Source: Escherichia coli (GTDB lineage: Bacteria; Pseudomonadota; Gammaproteobacteria; Enterobacterales; Enterobacteriaceae). Taken from it: 64,000 nucleotides of DNA. Every line of letters starts with the position of its first letter. Within the stretch, counting starts at the first letter, position 1. Below the pieces are notes generated by a model that saw only the letters and a program-made list of their open reading frames with translations, had not been told where the DNA came from and made no database searches. Shown here in pieces: positions 62,591-64,000 of this stretch. Location: positions 3,224,001 through 3,288,000 of the forward strand of contig CP089930.1 in the NCBI GenBank assembly GCA_021307345.1, given 5' to 3'. A program made the translations under genes and the position numbers.

Positions 62591-64000
62591 ATGTTTGTGG
62601 AGCATAACCTGATAAAAAATATCAAGATATTCACACTGGCGTTTACGCTCACCGTGGTACTTATTCAGCTATCCCGTTTTATTTCGCCACTGGCCGTTAT
62701 CCATTCCAGCTATATCTTTCTGGCGTGGATGCCACTGTGCGTAATGCTGTCAATATTATTCATCTTTGGCTGGCGTGGTGTTGTTCCTGTTTTATGCGGG
62801 ATGTTTTGCACTAATCTGTGGAATTTTCATCTCTCATTTTTGCAAACTGCCGTCATGCTCGGCAGCCAGACATTTGTAGTGCTGTGTGCCTGTGCAATAT
62901 TACGCTGGCAGTTAGGAACGCGTTGGCGTTATGGGTTGACCACCCGATACGTCTGGCAACGTCTCTTCTGGCTTGGTTTAGTGACGCCGATTGGCATCAA
63001 AGGCAGCATGTATCTGGTGGGTAGCTTTTTTGATTTCCCGCTAAAGATATCGACATTTTTCGGCGATGCAGATGCTATTTTCACGGTCGTTGATTTGCTT
63101 AGCCTTTTCACCGCTGTGCTGATTTACAACATGTTCTTTTACTATCTCACTCGCATAGTTGTAAGTCCCCACTTTGCGCAGATATTGTGGCGCAGGGATA
63201 TCGCCCCGTCGCTGAACAAAGAGAAACGTGCATTTACTTTAAGCTGGCTGGCAACTCTTAGCGTGCTGCTGCTTCTGATGTGTACGCCTTATGAAAACGA
63301 TTTTATTGCCGGTTACCTGGTGCCCGTTTTCTTCATCATCTTTACCCTTGGTGTTGGTAAACTTCGTTATCCGTTTTTAAATCTCACCTGGGCTGTTTCG
63401 ACTCTTTTCCTCCTGAATTACAACCAGAATTTTTTACAAGGGGTCGAAACCGAATATTCGCTGGCATTTATTCTCGCGGTGCTGATTTCCTTTAGCGTTT
63501 GCCTGCTTTACATGGTGCGTATTTATCATCGAAGTGAATGGCTTAACCGCCGCTGGCATTTGCAGGCGCTGACCGATCCATTAACGCTATTACCCAACTT
63601 TCGTGCACTGGAGCAATCGCAAGAGCAGGAGGCAGGAAAGAGTTTTTGCTGCCTGCGTATTGATAATCTTGAGTTTCTGAGTCGTCATTACGGCCTGGTG
63701 ATGCGTGTTCATTGTATCCGCTCAATTTACCGTACCTTGCTGCCGTTGATGCAGGAAAACGAAAAGTTGTATCAACTGCCGGGCAGTGAATTGCTGTTGG
63801 TACTGACCGGGCCGGAAACGGAAGGTCGACTACAGCATATGGTTAACATCCTCAATAGTCGGCAGATTCACTGGAACAACACCGGCCTGGATATGGGCTA
63901 TGGTGCCGCCTGGGGGCGTTTTGATGGCAATCAGGAAACCCTGCAGCCCATGCTGGGGCAGTTAAGCTGGCTGGCGGAACAATCCTGCGTTCATCATCAT
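62591..64000 (+). CDS. pdeA: PdeA (YfeA), MASE1-GGDEF-EAL protein, 5' part only
   Basis: The frame is open from the ATG at 62591 to the window end (470 codons, no stop). It starts MFVEHNLIKNIKIFTLAFTL and has eight or more hydrophobic helices to about residue 310 (a MASE1 sensor). A degenerate GGDEF-like domain follows (LQALTDPLTLLPNFRALEQ). The EAL phosphodiesterase domain that hydrolyses c-di-GMP in E. coli would lie beyond the window. A short palindrome (GAGTAGTCTACTC) abuts the ATG. Confidence 0.93.
   Translation, partial: MFVEHNLIKNIKIFTLAFTLTVVLIQLSRFISPLAVIHSSYIFLAWMPLCVMLSILFIFGWRGVVPVLCGMFCTNLWNFHLSFLQTAVMLGSQTFVVLCACAILRWQLGTRWRYGLTTRYVWQRLFWLGLVTPIGIKGSMYLVGSFFDFPLKISTFFGDADAIFTVVDLLSLFTAVLIYNMFFYYLTRIVVSPHFAQILWRRDIAPSLNKEKRAFTLSWLATLSVLLLLMCTPYENDFIAGYLVPVFFIIFTLGVGKLRYPFLNLTWAVSTLFLLNYNQNFLQGVETEYSLAFILAVLISFSVCLLYMVRIYHRSEWLNRRWHLQALTDPLTLLPNFRALEQSQEQEAGKSFCCLRIDNLEFLSRHYGLVMRVHCIRSIYRTLLPLMQENEKLYQLPGSELLLVLTGPETEGRLQHMVNILNSRQIHWNNTGLDMGYGAAWGRFDGNQETLQPMLGQLSWLAEQSCVHHH

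Overview
The window is Escherichia chromosome, almost certainly E. coli or a very close relative but not strain K-12. From memory of the E. coli map, the gene order is that of the acrD to pdeA (yfeA) stretch, written here in the opposite direction to K-12. Protein lengths and motifs match the E. coli genes almost everywhere. REP/BIME repeats of the enteric type lie between genes. No phage, IS element, plasmid gene or CRISPR array was seen. I find no undescribed multi-gene system; the interest lies in strain-specific losses and small regulatory or repeat structures. Layout: (1) 1-5770: the start of yffB, the 19-residue gene ypfM, the drug efflux gene acrD with a BaeR-like box, and the nitrate sensor narQ. 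(2) 5771-15230: the Fe-S/flavin oxidoreductase aegA, nudK, ypfG, tktB and talA (non-oxidative pentose phosphate isozymes), and maeB. (3) 15231-30344: the complete 17-gene ethanolamine utilisation operon eutSPQTDMNEJGHABCLKR. It encodes shell proteins (S, M, N, L, K), the ammonia-lyase (B, C), its reactivase (A), the adenosyltransferase (T), aldehyde/alcohol/acetyl-phosphate enzymes (E, G, D), EutP, EutQ, EutJ, a permease (H) and an AraC-type activator (R). eutB is whole, so the K-12 prophage CPZ-55 is absent. A CRP-like site precedes the operon, and hairpins or REP elements sit at eutM/eutN, eutG/eutH and eutK/eutR. (4) 30350-38320: hemF, amiA, ypeA, yfeZ, yfeY, yfeX, murP, murQ, ucpA. Compared with the K-12 order, murR (the MurNAc repressor) and yfeW (PBP4B) are missing. 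(5) 38321-49730: a long imperfect palindromic repeat, the sulfate/thiosulfate uptake operon cysPUWA with cysM, then yfeK, pdxK, the phosphotransferase genes ptsH-ptsI-crr, cysK and cysZ. (6) 49731-58834: zipA, ligA, ypeB, yfeH, a decayed yfeR remnant, yfeN, and the xanthosine genes xapA-xapB-xapX-xapR. (7) 58835-64000: a tRNA operon (three Val, one Lys) with a duplicated lysV tail, gltX, the paralogous HTH genes yfeD/yfeC, two tRNA-Ala genes with a near-consensus promoter, and the first 470 codons of pdeA. Functionally, the eut block makes acetyl-CoA, acetyl-phosphate and ethanol from ethanolamine, next to maeB, whose C-terminal half is phosphotransacetylase-like. The cys genes feed sulfate to both O-acetylserine sulfhydrylases (CysK and CysM), and these flank the general PTS, on which MurP depends.
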